64,000 bases of DNA from NCBI GenBank assembly GCA_037039925.1, contig JAXRKP010000016.1:611001-675000 (forward strand), read 5' to 3'. Positions within the stretch are counted from its first letter, which is position 1, and the number at the start of each line of letters is the position of its first letter. The notes under the pieces are model-generated. The model did not search any database, was not told the origin of the DNA, and was given only the letters and a program-made list of their open reading frames with translations. Position numbers and translations under genes: made by a program. Positions 32,850 to 46,537 of the stretch are shown here, one piece after another. Origin of the DNA: Doris montereyensis (lineage: Eukaryota; Mollusca; Gastropoda; Nudibranchia; Dorididae).

Positions 32850-35130
32850 TTTTTGTTATTTCTATATTTAGCATTCCCACGTTTGTGAATGACTGGGTGG
32901 TTGGTGGGTGTTACTGGTGGTAGATCCTTCTTCTTTCCTTTCATTCTTTCACATGTCTTTCTTTCCTTTTAATTAACCCTGAGATCACATTTTTATTTTT
33001 ATTTTATTTTTATTTTTGTTATCAATATCATTGTTGATGTTTATTGGGGAATATTAAACATATCTTCAGGAACAGAATACCAGATGAACAATATAAAAGA
33101 CATTCTCTTTACTTGCAATAACTTTACAGCTTGGCGTCACAATATGAAATGAGCGCCATGTGATTTTAGTTGATGAGGGTGATATTGTAGAGATTAGACA
33201 AAGGTTCGGTTTGCACCTCAATGGGTGGTATACATCTAGCATTCTTGACAAGCATAATTTGCTACTACTGTCAAAAGGTTATGGAAGTGAAACCTTAGCA
33301 TTTAGCCTACTTTTCTTCTGACGAGTTCATGATCTTACTAACTTAAGGAATGGTGATACCAGAATACACAGCAATAAGAAAACAAAATAAAAATAAAAAG
33401 CAACTCCAAACTCTAAAAGAGCTTTGGAACTCAGGATCATGTCAATGTCTAAACAAATATGAAACAGAAACTTGGGCTTTTTATTAATAAGCTGTAAAGA
33501 TTGTGTCGTGGTTGTCTCTTGGCTAAATTGTATGATAAAGCAGCCTTGCATCAATTCTTTTTTCAAGTCAGATGGGCCTACGCATAAAAAGCATATGATG
33601 TTGGCATCCAACAACTTGATTTTCCATCACTCTATTACTTTTAACAATTCACACCATTTGAACAGTTCCCTTCATATGACATCACATTGGCATAATTCAG
33701 TGTGGGAAATTTTTGCTAGATCTATGTTTAGCAAATGTCACATGCTGAAAACAAACTGGAGACCAAGCTTATAGAAATACGCATGAATGACTGTGTGGGA
33801 AAAAAAGTAGTCAATTTTCGCTTTTCAGCCCTTATGGGTAATATAGTAAAAGTGATTACACTTAAATCTATTTAGCATAAGAAATGAAGCCTGTTCTATG
33901 GTAATAAAAAAAAAGGTGCAATTTGATACAGGACACTGACTGAGATAACTAGAAGCAATCCTGAAAGATCTTTAATACAACTTATCCACCATTGCCAAAC
34001 CAATGACAAAGCCTCTAGAAAATTGTGCTAAAAAATTACTTCAGCCTTTCGATAAATTGTTATAACATTAACAATCTTTAATTACGTTTTTGCTCGATGA
34101 AAACTGATGATTGGTAGTTTTATGACATTAAGAGCTTAGATCATTAGAGAAAAAATGTGATTTCTTTGTCTTGTTCAAATTATTCAAATGCAATATATTC
34201 CTGTAGATAGAACAGCTCCTCTCAGTCTCATGTTCACAATGAGCAAAGAAGCTTCACAAGACAACTACAACAGTGATTTAATTTTCGTTTGAGCACACCT
34301 GGTAAATTGGTCCAGCAGACACATTGAGTCTTCAATAAACACATACATGGCTTGTAATTATATTGCTCCTTTTTCTTCACACACATAAAAAAAATATGAA
34401 TTAGTTTGAATGACAACGGTAAAAAAAATATGAATTCAATTAGTTTGAATGAGACAGGTAAGAAAAATGCACTCCACAATATCAAACCCTCTACAAGAAG
34501 CACTTTTCATGCCATGTTAAGAAGAAATACATTGTCTTTGTCTTTCTCAGCTATCTAGATTATATGGAGTATGAATATGATTACAAACTGAGTAATAAAC
34601 GTATAAAAACAATTCAGTGAGAGAAAAAAAAAACTCAAATGTGAGAATGATGGGGCAATGAAAGCGAAGAGCTCAAGGCTTCCCAAGGAAATCAATTTTA
34701 TTTCAAAATGTTGAAAAATTATGCAAAACATTTAAAACGATCAATCAAACATAACAACATAAGTAATTGCACTACAATATATAATAAAGAACATAAGTTA
34801 ATAACGAGAGAAATATATTTGATTACCACTAGTCTGATTGTCTAAAGCAACTTTTTTATTCTCCTTCCCTAAAGCGCAATCTAGGGCACTGAAGAAAGGG
34901 AAATTTTGTTCTTGGCAAGAGAGAAATACAAATCCCAAAACCAAAGCAAAATAACCTACCCAGTATCAAGGGAAACAACTCAAATCATAAGACACAAGCA
35001 ACAACATAAAAAAAGAGAAAGAAAATCATCAAACTGCAACTATTCAAGTTGATGTTAATAATAAAAAAAGTATTTATTACTTTGGTTGAGAGGTGATGGA
35101 TGAGGGATATGTCATCCGATGGAAATAATG
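32850..35130. other. Gene-free stretch
   Basis: Holds a degraded family E fragment near 32930-33000 and TTTTA-rich runs near 33000. Nothing else was recognised. Confidence 0.45.
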
Positions 35131-35142
35131 GATTTGGAAAGT

Positions 35143-35148
35143 TTTATT
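35143..35148 (-). terminator. Polyadenylation signal of the universal stress protein gene
   Basis: AATAAA on the minus strand, about 27 bases past the stop of the UspA-family frame. Confidence 0.55.
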
Positions 35149-35174
35149 AGTCTAGTTAAGGCGCAGAGACCAGA

Positions 35175-35643
35175 TCAGTGCCTGGGATGGCAGCAAACGA
35201 GGACTGGACAAGTGGCGTGGTGCACCACACTGTCACTGACACTCCCCCTGAATGTCCGTTGGAGGGCTCCTTGTCCCCTGGTACCCATCACAATCATCGC
35301 CATTAGTCTTCTCCTGGTGAGAAATGACATCATGCCACACATCCTTGCCCTGCAAAACTAGAAATTCACCAGGAATCTCATTGTCCATCAATTTGAGGTA
35401 CTTTTCTTCCACGACCTTGACTTTGACCGACTCTTTGTCCATGATTTCTTGGTAATGTTTTGCAGATGGAGCGCTCCTTTGGGGGGTGGCTGGTAGCCAC
35501 TCCAAAGTCCGAATGGTTGACCACATGAACGAAGTAGCCTGGCCGGAAAACATTCTTGACGAAGAAGTCAAAAGAAGTTCACTGGGAGTGCTGGTGTCCA
35601 AGGCCAGAATGATTACATGTTTGTCCTGAGATTGCTGTTCCAT
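35175..35643 (-). CDS. Universal stress protein (UspA family), reading frame broken
   Basis: Small ATP-binding stress protein fold. The N-terminal strand [15 protein letters not shown] is in one frame. The next piece, [20 protein letters not shown], is in a second frame. [10 protein letters not shown] through [20 protein letters not shown] returns to the first frame, and [20 protein letters not shown] followed by [12 protein letters not shown] is in the second. The last part carries the family ATP-binding signature G-x2-G-x9-G-S. Length from the ATG at 35643 to the stop at 35175 is about 156 residues, normal for the family. A poly(A) signal AATAAA lies at 35143-35148, just after the stop. There is no intron and no poly(A) tail. 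It may be a gene with sequence indels or a decaying copy. The frame stays open upstream to 35925, but that extension matches nothing known to me. Confidence 0.8.
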
Positions 35644-36059
35644 TTTTTCCAGTTCTTTCTGGAAAAACGTGTGTTCTATGCCTGGAATAGTATACGAGTA
35701 ACTTCCACCGGTTCTCTCAACTGTGTTGTCGAGACGCTTTCCGAGGATGAAGGCGTTACCGTTGTTATCGAGTCCGCGGTCGCCTGCTGTATCGTCTGCT
35801 CCAAGTTGTGCTCTCAGTCGCACGCCTATCTGGCCTCCATCAGTGTCAAAGAGATCACCACATATGATAGACGGGGAAATTGCAATGAAACTTGTGGATG
35901 ACTGGTGTAGCAATTGTGATTTCATTTGATATTTTCTTCACCTCAACCGATATCGTTATCCTTTGCTACTTCTTTTTAAAGCACTCTTGTCAATTTCCTT
36001 TTTCTACAATGAGATCACACTGTAGTTAATCACCACAGGTTGAAATTTAAATTTAAACA

Positions 36060-36115
36060 TGAAGATGGATTTATAGTCTATATTCCCGCTGACGTGCAGG
36101 CTCACCGAAATTCTT
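36060..36115 (-). mobile_element. SINE family D tail fragment
   Basis: GAAGATGGATTTATAGTC through GTGCAGGCTCACCG only. Confidence 0.55.
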
Positions 36116-36119
36116 CTCC

Positions 36120-39100
36120 CTTGAAAGCAGTGGTAGCACACAGGTATGGTGCTCCCTACCAAACTGGAGTTTGAATCCTAGTGTGAGAGTGAGAGAATTC
36201 TCCTCTTTTTTATTGCTTTTGAGTGCTTAATAATTGGTTTAATCACTTCTTGCATCAATTTTACTTTTAAAAGGGGAGATCAAAATCTTTCCAGTGGTGA
36301 AAAAGCCGAATACACTAATTCTATTTTACTGGATAATTCAAATATGGTCTTCAAAATCTTTTCTGTGGTGAAAAAACATGCTGCTAATCTACCTTAGTGC
36401 TGTTACTACTACATCTACTACATGTACTCTTAACTAAATAATTTGAATCTGGCCAAAAGCGGTACTAATTTATAACATAAGACTTCCTATAAACTGACGA
36501 CACACAAACTCACACACGTGTCACCTCAAGCATTTCTACTCCCTGTATTGCCAGGGCAATGAAGTGCAAACATTTTCACCCTTCCTATACCCTGAGATCA
36601 CTGCAATGGTGGACGAGGTAAATTTCAAAGACACACACATCCCTCCTTTATTGATATGTTGATCTGGGTCAATTATAATTTTAGACATAATTCTAATCAA
36701 TATTGTCTCTACTATAACTCGTGCTATACAATCAAACTGAGATGAACTGTACATCAGCTTTTACTTTTAAACAAAACAAAATGTTTATTAAATAACAAAT
36801 TGCTATATTCCCAATGTGAGGTATCTTCTTGATCTTTTCTTCCCCGAGAGTCCTTCACAGTTATGATAGCAAACTTACATGCATTCAAACAGTTGTAAAA
36901 AAAATAACGAAACAATCTAAAATCAATATAAACCCAACTTTAAAACAGAACAAAACAAAAACTTTCAACAAAAACAAAGAAAGAAAACATTTATATTTAT
37001 ATATATATAATATATGATTTATTTCATTAGAAACCAGAGGCATAAAATAATACAATAAGCAAAATCATAAAATTAAACCAACCTGGAGTTGCAAATTTTC
37101 TTTTAGACTTAGAAACAAGATCATAATAGGAATATAATGCAATCAGATATAATGCAAGAGTTATAATAATTGTAAGTTGCATGTTATTCACCATCATTAC
37201 ACAAATCAACATAAAAATGTTTCAGAAAAATGAAATGAAAATTCAGTTAAATTTCTCTATACCATCTGTGCTTGTGAACCCATGAAACAATGTATCTGCT
37301 TGCCAACCACTTGTGAACAAAAGATGATGTCATGCAATGCTAATGCTATGCAAAATTAAAAATCAAAAAATAATAATTCAAAGCTCAGTATATTATCTTC
37401 TTTCTAATATTTAGTTCTCACATTTGTAATTCATTAAAATATTGTTTTGTTATGGAATCTTTCTGACATGTACTGGAAAGCTTGGAAGGAGATTAAAATA
37501 TTCACAAGTGTTAACATTATGAACAAATGGTGGGACCAAGATATTAACAGGTTCAAGACACAATGCTGCATCTAATATTATGGAGTTTTGCGTTGTAGCA
37601 GTGAAAAGAATTTCCTTTACTAAACGGAAATATTAATTTCGTTCTTGTTAATCTTATGCTTGTCTCTATTTATCCACATAAACCACCTTTGAATTTGCAT
37701 AGGATTTTAACATATGCCCTGACAACTCTTGGAATGATTCAAACGACATTGGCATCGACATAGTTTCAAGGATTGGATGAAATAAAAACAAATTTTAAAG
37801 AAACAGAACAAAAATTTAGGTTAACATTATTAACAACACTATGAATGACTTTGTGTTAGTATTATGCCCAAACATGGAACAGAGGACCGTAACCATCGGC
37901 AGACAACTGCGAGGAATGGAGGGTACTGCACACTGACTAGATTTTAAGTAAGGAGTGTACCAGGTACTTATCTTTGTTGGTGGTCCGCTCTCTCTTCATG
38001 CCGACCCAGGTGTTTCAAATTTGTAGACGCGGAGGAATTTTTTCTCGGTCTATTCCTCTGTATTTGAATTTGTCTTGTCTTTGTTCCTCGGGGCTTTATA
38101 TGTCTTTGTTCCTCTACGGGGCTTTATATTAATATTTCATGTTCTTGCTCATTACTTTCAACATGCTCTTGCCCCACTACTACTACTATTATTTAGATGT
38201 AGAGTCCCAACGATCGTTAGGGACTTTGGAACAGATGAGCCAATGAGAGTCGTCAGCTTGCAAGGCTAGACTAGAAGTGTTGACTAAAACGCAACATTAA
38301 ACCTGCGACCATTATCATCATGCCGGCGTATTGGTAGGGGAGGTAAACTCTCATAAATGCAGCTCAATTAATTTGTCGTCTGCATGACAAACCGTTTTAA
38401 CTTGAAATTTTTTTAATTTTTGGATTTGCGGTGATCTCAGGATGAATAAAGATGCAAGGTGATAGATAAGTGCAAGAAGCAGCGCTCGCCAACCACCCGC
38501 ACAAAATATGCAGTAGATTCCGAGATATATTGCATAACCAATTTTGTTCTACCTTCATTTCTTCGTGACTTCAAAATCGATTTTCTTGGTTACCTAGATT
38601 TGGTGATGGAACTGTCTGTCATGCAGGCGATGAATTGTCTTCTAAACTAAATCGGTAAACATCTTTCGAATGTAGCATATCTTCCGTGCTTTGGTCCCAG
38701 ATTTTTACAGTATAGAGAGTTTGACAAAAATTCACATTCAAAAACATTTATTAAAGTACTACTATCTGTGATCAGCCGATTATATATAAACATTGATTAC
38801 AAGCAATTCAGCCATTGAATATAATTGTGGTAAAATCAACAAAATACAGGTCGCAAATTTTCCCCAACCTTAAACCTGGAAAACTTTGAAGTGATTCGTG
38901 GTGAAGGATAACAACAATATACAAAAAAATTCAAAGGTCCAAATCAAATCTTAAAAAATAGCCATTTTGTATGAAGAAAACCAATATGATTAAAAAAAAC
39001 CCTCAAAGTGTATGTGTTGATCCACTGACTTTAAAAGACAGCCAATCTGCCATACCTGGAAATTTGAATGCTTTTACAGCAAACAGCGAGACAAAAGCAA

Positions 39101-39272
39101 AGCTGTATTTAAAAAAAAATTTAACAAAGAAGAAAAAAACATGAAACAAAGTAAGATAAAGCAAACCACACCCAAGCATTTGTCTAACAATACCCAACGT
39201 AACCGGTCAACGGTTTCACTAGTTTCAGTTTCAGCCATTTTAATACAAAATCAAACCCAAAATCAAATCATA

Positions 39273-39276
<4 letters not shown>
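36120..39276. other. Gene-free stretch
   Basis: AT-rich, with short family E fragments near 36575 and 38400. No exon with conserved protein similarity was recognised. Confidence 0.45.

Positions 39277-39304
<28 letters not shown>
39277..39304. repeat. (TA)n microsatellite
   Basis: Pure TA run directly against the left end of the 39305-39934 element. Confidence 0.9.
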
Positions 39305-39307
<3 letters not shown>

Positions 39308-39934
39308 TCACTTGCCCACTTGCTGCCACGAGTGAAGATTCATCTATATTTTCTCTACTATCGTATTTGACCTAGTTTTTTGTGGCCGCGGGTAGGCCAT
39401 GTGATCGCGCCTGTGGATTGGAAATGGTTCGATGCCGTCACTGTTGTTATTTATAGCAAGAATGGGTTAATAAACATTGTTTTAAAAAATGGCCAAAGTG
39501 CGGCCACATTTTTCCGTATAATCGACTTGTTCTATCATCCATATTTATTATTAATCATATTAAGACATATCCATAACAAAACCAGTTGGCACTCGTATGG
39601 AAAAAAAATAAAATTGTTACTTGTACTAACGACTTGTGGTTTGGTTCGCGGCATGTGGTCACAGTCTGTTGAGGGGTCTGTCTTGTACACACGTGAGCCT
39701 TACACATGATGAGTCTTTCTTCTTGTTGGTGATCGAGTTGCTTTTTTCTGATGTGCCAACTTTGACTTCTCGTAAATGCCCGCTCTTTTACTTGGGGACG
39801 TTCCGGATGTAAACGAAAGCCATGCTGATGAATTAAAGGAAGCTACTCTGAAAATGCTATGTGAATTAACACCGTGGATGTGTAGTTATATAAAACGGCC
39901 GCACCTGGCCTGGCCGCAAGCGGGCGAGTGACTC
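39305..39934. mobile_element. 630-bp inverted-repeat DNA element
   Basis: Left end GAGTCACTTGCCCACTTGC and right end (reversed) GAGTCACTCGCCCGCTTGC match over about 24 bp with 4 mismatches. The interior contains two further GCGGCCAC/GTGGCCGC-type segments. It abuts a (TA)n run, so the target duplication cannot be read. No coding capacity. Confidence 0.6.
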
Positions 39935-40527
39935 CATATGTAAATATTTAAAGAGTTTTTCGTCAGATGTGCTGAGTACACCTGTGACGGCGCAATCATT
40001 ATCCATCGTACCTGAACAATATCAAATCAAGAACACATTTTTATATATAATATATATGTCATATTATAAAGTTAATGCATGTCACCAGACATATAATTTT
40101 TCATTACAACTCACTGATATTGATATATTATGTGGCACATAAATATAATACTCAATGATCCATTATGCATATCACCATAAAAGGCTATCACAAGATTTTA
40201 AATGGAAAACAAAAGATGCTCAAAAGTAAAAAAGTTACATTCATATATAATATGTATATATTTCTTTTTTTGCTTTTCAAGCCCATCTGCTTTATCTAAC
40301 TTATTCCATAGAGATTTGACACAAGAAAAGTAAGTACTAAAAAGAATTGCAGACGCAATTAGAAGCTCAAACATTTTCATGAAGGAACAATTCCATGTTA
40401 TCTTAACAAAGAAAATAAAGATTTGAAAATCATCCCCCCCCCCCCCCATCCCCCCACTTCATCATGGTAAAATTGACTGTTTACAATGATTTCACTGCTG
40501 AATGAATGGTAGAACTGGTCGCAATGT

Positions 40528-40590
40528 ACAATCAGTGAACCTGCACTTGTTGTATATGATGGATTATAAATCCATCTTCATGTTGTTATG
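40528..40590 (+). mobile_element. SINE family D tail fragment
   Basis: CAATCAGTGAACCTGCAC through ATAAATCCATCTTCATG. Confidence 0.5.
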
Positions 40591-40599
40591 CTAGGAAGA

Positions 40600-42200
40600 T
40601 GCAATATGACACCACAAAAAAACCCAACCCAAACCAACCCGAAATACCATAGTGACAAAACAAATGACCGACTGTCGGCCTGTTTTAGACACTAAATTTA
40701 TACCAGTGGCCATTTATTGTTTGAAATGCCTTCACATTCTAATCACTGGATTAATACAGAATGATGAACTGACACAGCCACAGGCTGCCAATCTCTGTGA
40801 TGAGATACTGACCAATCAATCATGTGATGATAGCTTGTTCATGAGGTAGCAGAAGAGAGACAGTTCAAAGGTTATCAATTTGAGTGTGCAACGATATTTA
40901 ATTGTGGAGTTAAAAATATTAGTTTAATTTCAGATCTAAGATTTCAAAGAATCTAAAATCTAATGCTTTTGAGTGCCCGATCTTCGTCTTCTCCCACTTG
41001 CTAAGTACATGTAGTGTCATTTTATAGAGAGGCAGTTTGCTCAATTTACATACAATATACATATTACTATGTGTGATCAATAAAATCAAATCTAAAAGCA
41101 GTTCATTCTTGATCTTGAACAGTGACAAACGCTGAAATAAGTCTCATAGGAGGAACCAAGGGACTTAACCCAAGATCACCATATACATGAAAACAACAAC
41201 TCCCAAACAAACAAAACTATGATAATATGAAAATCAAAAACAAATCCCGTCCCTTGAGCTATTGTTTAACATGAAGCAAAGTGATCAAACAAAGTGATCG
41301 TGACTGAGAAAAGCAATGCGAACAATGACTAAAACTAAAACTAAAACTTGTGTGTCTACAAATATTTCTTACAAAGATAAAAATTAGTTTGAGTCATGCT
41401 TTAATTTTTCACTTGAAAATTTTTTTGTAGCATTGGGATCCCTTCCTAGAAAAACATATCAATGCCTGTTACTTTCTTTAGTTCCAGTGACATCACCACT
41501 ACATGACAAATGCATAACAACAAGTCATGCATTAAACATTTAAAAACAAAACAAAAATAAGACATGTGACATTAACTTATGAGTTAATTTGTTGAGCAAC
41601 TTTAGGCAATTTCAAATACTGTCATTTTGCGAAAGGGATTTCTTAAAATAATAAGGGGAAAAGAAAAACCAACAAAAATCAAATGTAAAATTCAGGTAGG
41701 CCTACTTATTTAAAATAAAGAAACGATTGGTTTTGTTTAAAAATAAAGGCAGAATATCTTATGATATGTCTCATAATATCAAAAAGTAAAACTTGCTATC
41801 CCCAGTATCTCTGACACTGAAGGTTACCCTTATGCTTTTTACAGCGCTTTCAAAATGTGTGCACTCTGGAAAAATGTTCATTTCCTCAACTGACTTGAAT
41901 ATTCTACCCAAGAACTGTAATGGTAATAGACTGGAACGCCTTCACAAAAGACACTATTCGCACACACTTTAGACTCTTTCATACACCAACTGTCTCATTC
42001 TCCATCCACAATACAAATCATATCCTCAGCCATCGTCTGTAATTTCCAACATTGATCACAACAACATGTCAGAATCTTCAACCATGAAGGAGGACATTAA
42101 AGTAGATTGAATTAGAATATTCTTCATCTCTTAAAAAAAGAAGAAAATGGGAACGTTCTTTTTTTCAATAAAAAGTTCCATGCTACAATTCACTTGAGAG
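40600..42200. other. Gene-free stretch
   Basis: Simple AT-rich sequence. Short open frames here have no recognisable motif. Confidence 0.4.
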
Positions 42201-42270
42201 ATTTGTTTGTTTCATTGAAATTTACCCCAACCACCATTGTGGCGATCTCAGGATGAAATAAGAAGGGGAC
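42200..42270 (+). repeat. Interspersed repeat, family E, short copy
   Basis: TTGAAATTTACCCCAACCAC and GGCGATCTCAGGATGAAAT only. Further short copies are near 38400-38470 (plus) and 36575-36640 (minus). Confidence 0.5.
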
Positions 42271-42434
42271 AATATAATTCATAATAATGACTATTGTAAT
42301 CAACAATAACTGGGTATTTTCAGTAAGTACGAATATGTATTGTATGTATAAATCTGATTGAGCCATTGGGAAATTGATTTATAAACACCAATATGAATTA
42401 TCTTTCAAAATATAATGCAAATATTTATTATTAT

Positions 42435-42710
42435 AGTTACTTTGAGGCCCTTACAGCTCACAGAGCCAGAGCTTATCCCAGTTTCTATAGTGTTGAGTGA
42501 AAAATCACATCCCGGACAGAACACTAGTCTGTTGCAGATTTTTGGTCCTAAGCTGTTGCCAGGTATACATTGACACCTAGGTCAGGTGGGGAAAATGTGT
42601 GTTAAGCATCTTTCCCAAGGAACACAAGGTGGAAACCTAGCATTGCTAGGATTCAAACCTCTCATGATCCCAAGTCTGGCCACCTAACCACTGGGCAACC
42701 AACGCCACTC
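42435..42710 (-). mobile_element. tRNA-headed SINE, family B, near full length
   Basis: Reverse copy: head at 42640-42708 (GGATTCAAACC B-box reverse, CCTAACCACTGGGCAACC), then body and tail through TATCCCAGTTTCTATAGTG. About 275 bp. Confidence 0.78.
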
Positions 42711-42741
42711 ATTCATATTTAGACCAGTGATAGAACAAAAA

Positions 42742-42941
42742 GTAACAAGGTGAAATGTAAAACACAAACACACTGGATACATTATAAATATCAATGAGGT
42801 GAAATGTAAAACACAAACACACTGGATACATTATAAATATCAACAAGGTGAAATGTAAAACACAAACACAGTGGATACATTATAAATATCAATGAGGTGA
42901 AATGTAAAACACAAACACACTGGATACATTATAAATATCAA
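42742..42941. repeat. Minisatellite, 49-bp unit, 4 copies
   Basis: Unit begins AAGGTGAAATGTAAAACACA and ends ACATTATAAATATCAA. The copies differ at only a few bases. Confidence 0.88.
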
Positions 42942-43477
42942 CGCAGACAGTTATCAGCAGAAGCTCAAGTAAAGAATTAGGAAATTGGACACGTTAAAAA
43001 AAAAAAAAAAAACTTTCACCTCCTTCCGCCCTATTCAGTGATCTAAAGTTAGTCAGAGCCCCGGCCTCTTACTCACATCAAAATTTGGCCAGAACCGGCC
43101 GCTTACTCACAATCAATTTACATGCATGCCAACAATGAGTGACTCGAACCCTGGATTTCCAGTTGGCGAAGCAAGCCCCCGCACAGCAGGACACTTGAAT
43201 TTCCATATATCGTAAAACAGCATAAAATCTAGATAATACTTCTCAATAAAACAATCAAATTAATGCAGACTAAAAGGCACAACAAAAAGAAACCCCAATG
43301 AAAACATAAAAAACATCAAATGTTTAAGTTCAAAATTGAAATGGCAGGAACTTGTTGATAAATACTAAATAAATAAGACACCAGATTTTATCTCCCTACT
43401 AGTACTACATGATATTCAACCAGAACAAGATGAAGACAAGACGGTTAATTAAAAAAAATAATCAGGAATTGTGTCAA

Positions 43478-43620
43478 TTTGCTTGTTACACTGGAATTTA
43501 CCCCATACACCATAAGTAGTGAAATAAGAAAAAATGACACGATGAAAGATACAAAGGTGAAAGAGTGAAAAAAGAAGTAGACCCTACCAGTAGCCCCTGT
43601 CAACCACCCACAAATGAAAG
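43478..43620 (+). repeat. Interspersed repeat, family E
   Basis: GGAATTTACCCCATACACCA followed by the purine stretch and a CCTACCAGTAGCCCCTGTCA tail. Confidence 0.6.
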
Positions 43621-44728
43621 CATTGGAAGGAAACGAGGCACAAAATGACACCCAGAATCAGAATTACCAGTTACCCGTGTTGGAGACAAGGGTCATCAAA
43701 AGATCGGCTTTTTATAACTCCCCCCCCCCCCCCAACCCTGAAAAGTTTTGTTTTTCATCAAGAATTTTCATTTTTTTAAAAACTCCATACGAGAATGAGA
43801 GAGAGAGAGAGAGCCAGAGATAGGCAGACACAGAGAGACATAGAAAATGAAATAAATATCGAAATAAACATTTCATTTTCTTTCAGATAGAGACAATGAT
43901 CTAAGAAGGTATACAATTGTAATAAACTAACTGAAACTAACAAAACAGGGGAAATAATAGAACAACCCACCCTCCAAACAAAAATAACACCACACAAAAA
44001 TCAAAACAACACATAGACTTAGCATCAGCACCTTTGACGAACATTTTACAAATACTTGACCAAAACATCATTTCATATCTTGATTTATATTATATTAAGT
44101 ACAGTAACAGTGATTTTCAATACCAACAAAATTTAAAGTCCCAGCCATGAAGGCTCACTTGAACAAACAGAATGTTCAGCACTGATTAACTTTACAGCAC
44201 ATAACATGGAAAATAGAACGATCTAACTGATAATAGAAACCTATAACAAAATCGATAATTCTGAAAATCATCAACAACGACAATCTGTAATGCTTCCAAA
44301 GCACTCAGGCTTTTGGCTATCATATCCGAGATTGTAGTGAGATCATCTATATATAAAATTCAAGAAAGAAGATGTGAAGGGCAAGACAGACTCAAAGAGA
44401 GGAATACTGGTTTCTGCTGAATACTAGTAGTAAGACAATGGATGGAAGACACGCTGGGGATCATTGTATCAGAAAACAATAGCTCGTGAATTAACTTCAA
44501 TCCTTATACATCACAGTACATTAAAAAAATATATAAGATTATGCTTTTGAAATATTTCGATGAAATTTCGCCATTTTTAGTTGGCCTTTAGTGTACGTAT
44601 TTGCATTCACAGCCCCGAGTATACGAATAAATCTAATGATTTACATCATTTGTGTAATCTATAAATACAAACCATAAAATTGACAACCATGATCTTATTT
44701 TGTAAGACTACACAAGGATGACCTAGAC

Positions 44729-44923
44729 CAGTGCTCCTCAAAGTGCGGCACGCACAACGGCGACGGTACGTGAGTCATCGTCTCCAGGTATATGGAGATT
44801 AAGAAATCTGGCAGTTCTATTAAAAAATACTACGAGCACTATGCTTGTTTCGCTTAACCGGTCTGTGGTATATTGAAGAAAATAACTGCCAGTACACCAC
44901 ATCAGATAGTTTGAGAAGCACTG
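44729..44923. mobile_element. 195-bp hAT-like MITE
   Basis: Termini CAGTGCTCCTCAAAGTG and AGTTTGAGAAGCACTG are inverted repeats of the hAT CAGTG..CTCAAA type. The flanking 8-mers ACCTAGAC (44721-44728) and ATATAGAC (44924-44931) agree at 6 of 8 positions. Confidence 0.62.
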
Positions 44924-45055
44924 ATATAGACAATCAATCAAGAACATCACATCAGTCGCGAACATGTGTGTCCTTAACCCCAACTCAGCTGGAAAGTTGA
45001 ATACCACAAGCATGCATGAATTTGAGGGTTAGAAAAGAAAAGTGAAAACATGCAG

Positions 45056-45089
45056 AGGAGGGAGGGGTGGGGGGGAGAGAGGGCGAGGA

Positions 45090-45145
<56 letters not shown>

Positions 45146-45182
45146 CAGAGACAGACAGACAGGGGAGAGGAGAGAAAGAGAG
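45056..45182. repeat. (GA)n microsatellite with GACA interruptions
   Basis: GAGA tract 45088-45138 flanked by G-rich and GACAGACA segments. Confidence 0.92.
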
Positions 45183-45465
45183 AATTAAACATTTTTTTCC
45201 AAGGTTTTCTTTCAGATATAGGAATCATCTAAGCAAGAAGAAGGAAAAGGTGACAACGACGGACACAGTGTAGAAACAAGTCGATCACATGATATTGCTG
45301 GTCAGACATTTGCACAGAGTGAAGAGAATGTAAACAGAATTTCACCTTAAAAAAAAAAAAGTAATGTTTGCATGAAGACATTTGACCTTAGTGTGTTTAG
45401 TAGTAAAATAGATAAAAAGGTATTGGAACCCCCCCCCCCCACACCCATTTTCCCATCCTACTTAA

Positions 45466-46537
45466 GGGAGGAGCGGGTTCTGGGAATGCCATTTTTGCCG
45501 AAAGTGGGACATATCTAGTCTATCATACTAGTGGATAGAGCAGTTCATTCCCTTCATAATGATATCATAAAAGAAGCTCAGTATCGATTCTTTGAATTTA
45601 TACGATTTTTTTTTAGAAACAATACAGGCCTATCTTTCAACACAACTATTATACAATAAAAGCCAGAAATATTATCTAAAGTGCGGCAAGTTAGTAGTTA
45701 TTTTGATCTCAACAATGAACGCTATCCAAAACAACCTTATTTGAGGATCTATTATGAACATTACCGTAGATCAGCCGGAAGTTAAGGAACATATTCTGCC
45801 AACCTATTATCAAAAGGCACCATCTCAAAATGAGTAAAAAGGTGCTGGTGCACTTGAAACAGTGTCAATAAGTAGTTGAGAGCCTCTCAAGGTTTTATGA
45901 TGTTTCAAAGTATTATCCTACTCTTTTTCTTAGGTTTATGGGAGAAACTGTATTCAAATAACAGAAAATAAGAGAAAAATATGAATATCTCAAAATGCCA
46001 TTTTTGAACCGTTTTTTTCTAACTTAGCTCACATTTTTTATCCAATTGACTTGAAATTTGGCACAAACCTTGCTTTTGATGCATGGAATAAAAATATGCA
46101 TGCGTTAGATGTTATTTTGTATACTTTCCGAAAAATGAATTTTCTAGTTCAATAAAATTGCTGTAAATTGTAAACATTTTATATGCAACTTTCAACACAC
46201 CATAAAACCAAAGTTTGATAGATTCGTCCAAATCCATGTATACTTTTGTTCTATAGATGTAAATGAAGAAGTGTACCAATTTTGAGACACATCTCAAATT
46301 AATTGATGCAGATTTTACATTTTGAAAATGCATGTTATTTTTAGTGTCATAAACCAATATGGCGGCGTTGCCATGGCAACACCCGACAAAATTTCAACTT
46401 CTCATATTTACTCCTCTAATTTAGATACGTGGAACTTAAAAATCGAAGTCCTAGTTGGCTTGCTCTATGAGTTTTCAAAATGACTTTCAGAACCCGCTCC
46501 TCCCCTTAAAAATGACTTTCAGAACCCGCTCCTCCCC
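45466..46537. mobile_element. Second TTAA-flanked inverted-repeat element
   Basis: Starts GGGAGGAGCGGGTTCTG after TTAA (45462-45465) and ends CAGAACCCGCTCCTCCCC before TTAA. The right terminus is present twice, as a 32-bp tandem unit with TTAA at 46506-46509 and again at 46538-46541. The interior is non-coding and AT-rich. The TTAA target suggests the piggyBac superfamily. Confidence 0.62.

Noticed and set aside
35617..35929. Plus-strand frames opposite the stress protein
   Set aside because: Shadows of the minus-strand coding sequence, without motifs of their own.
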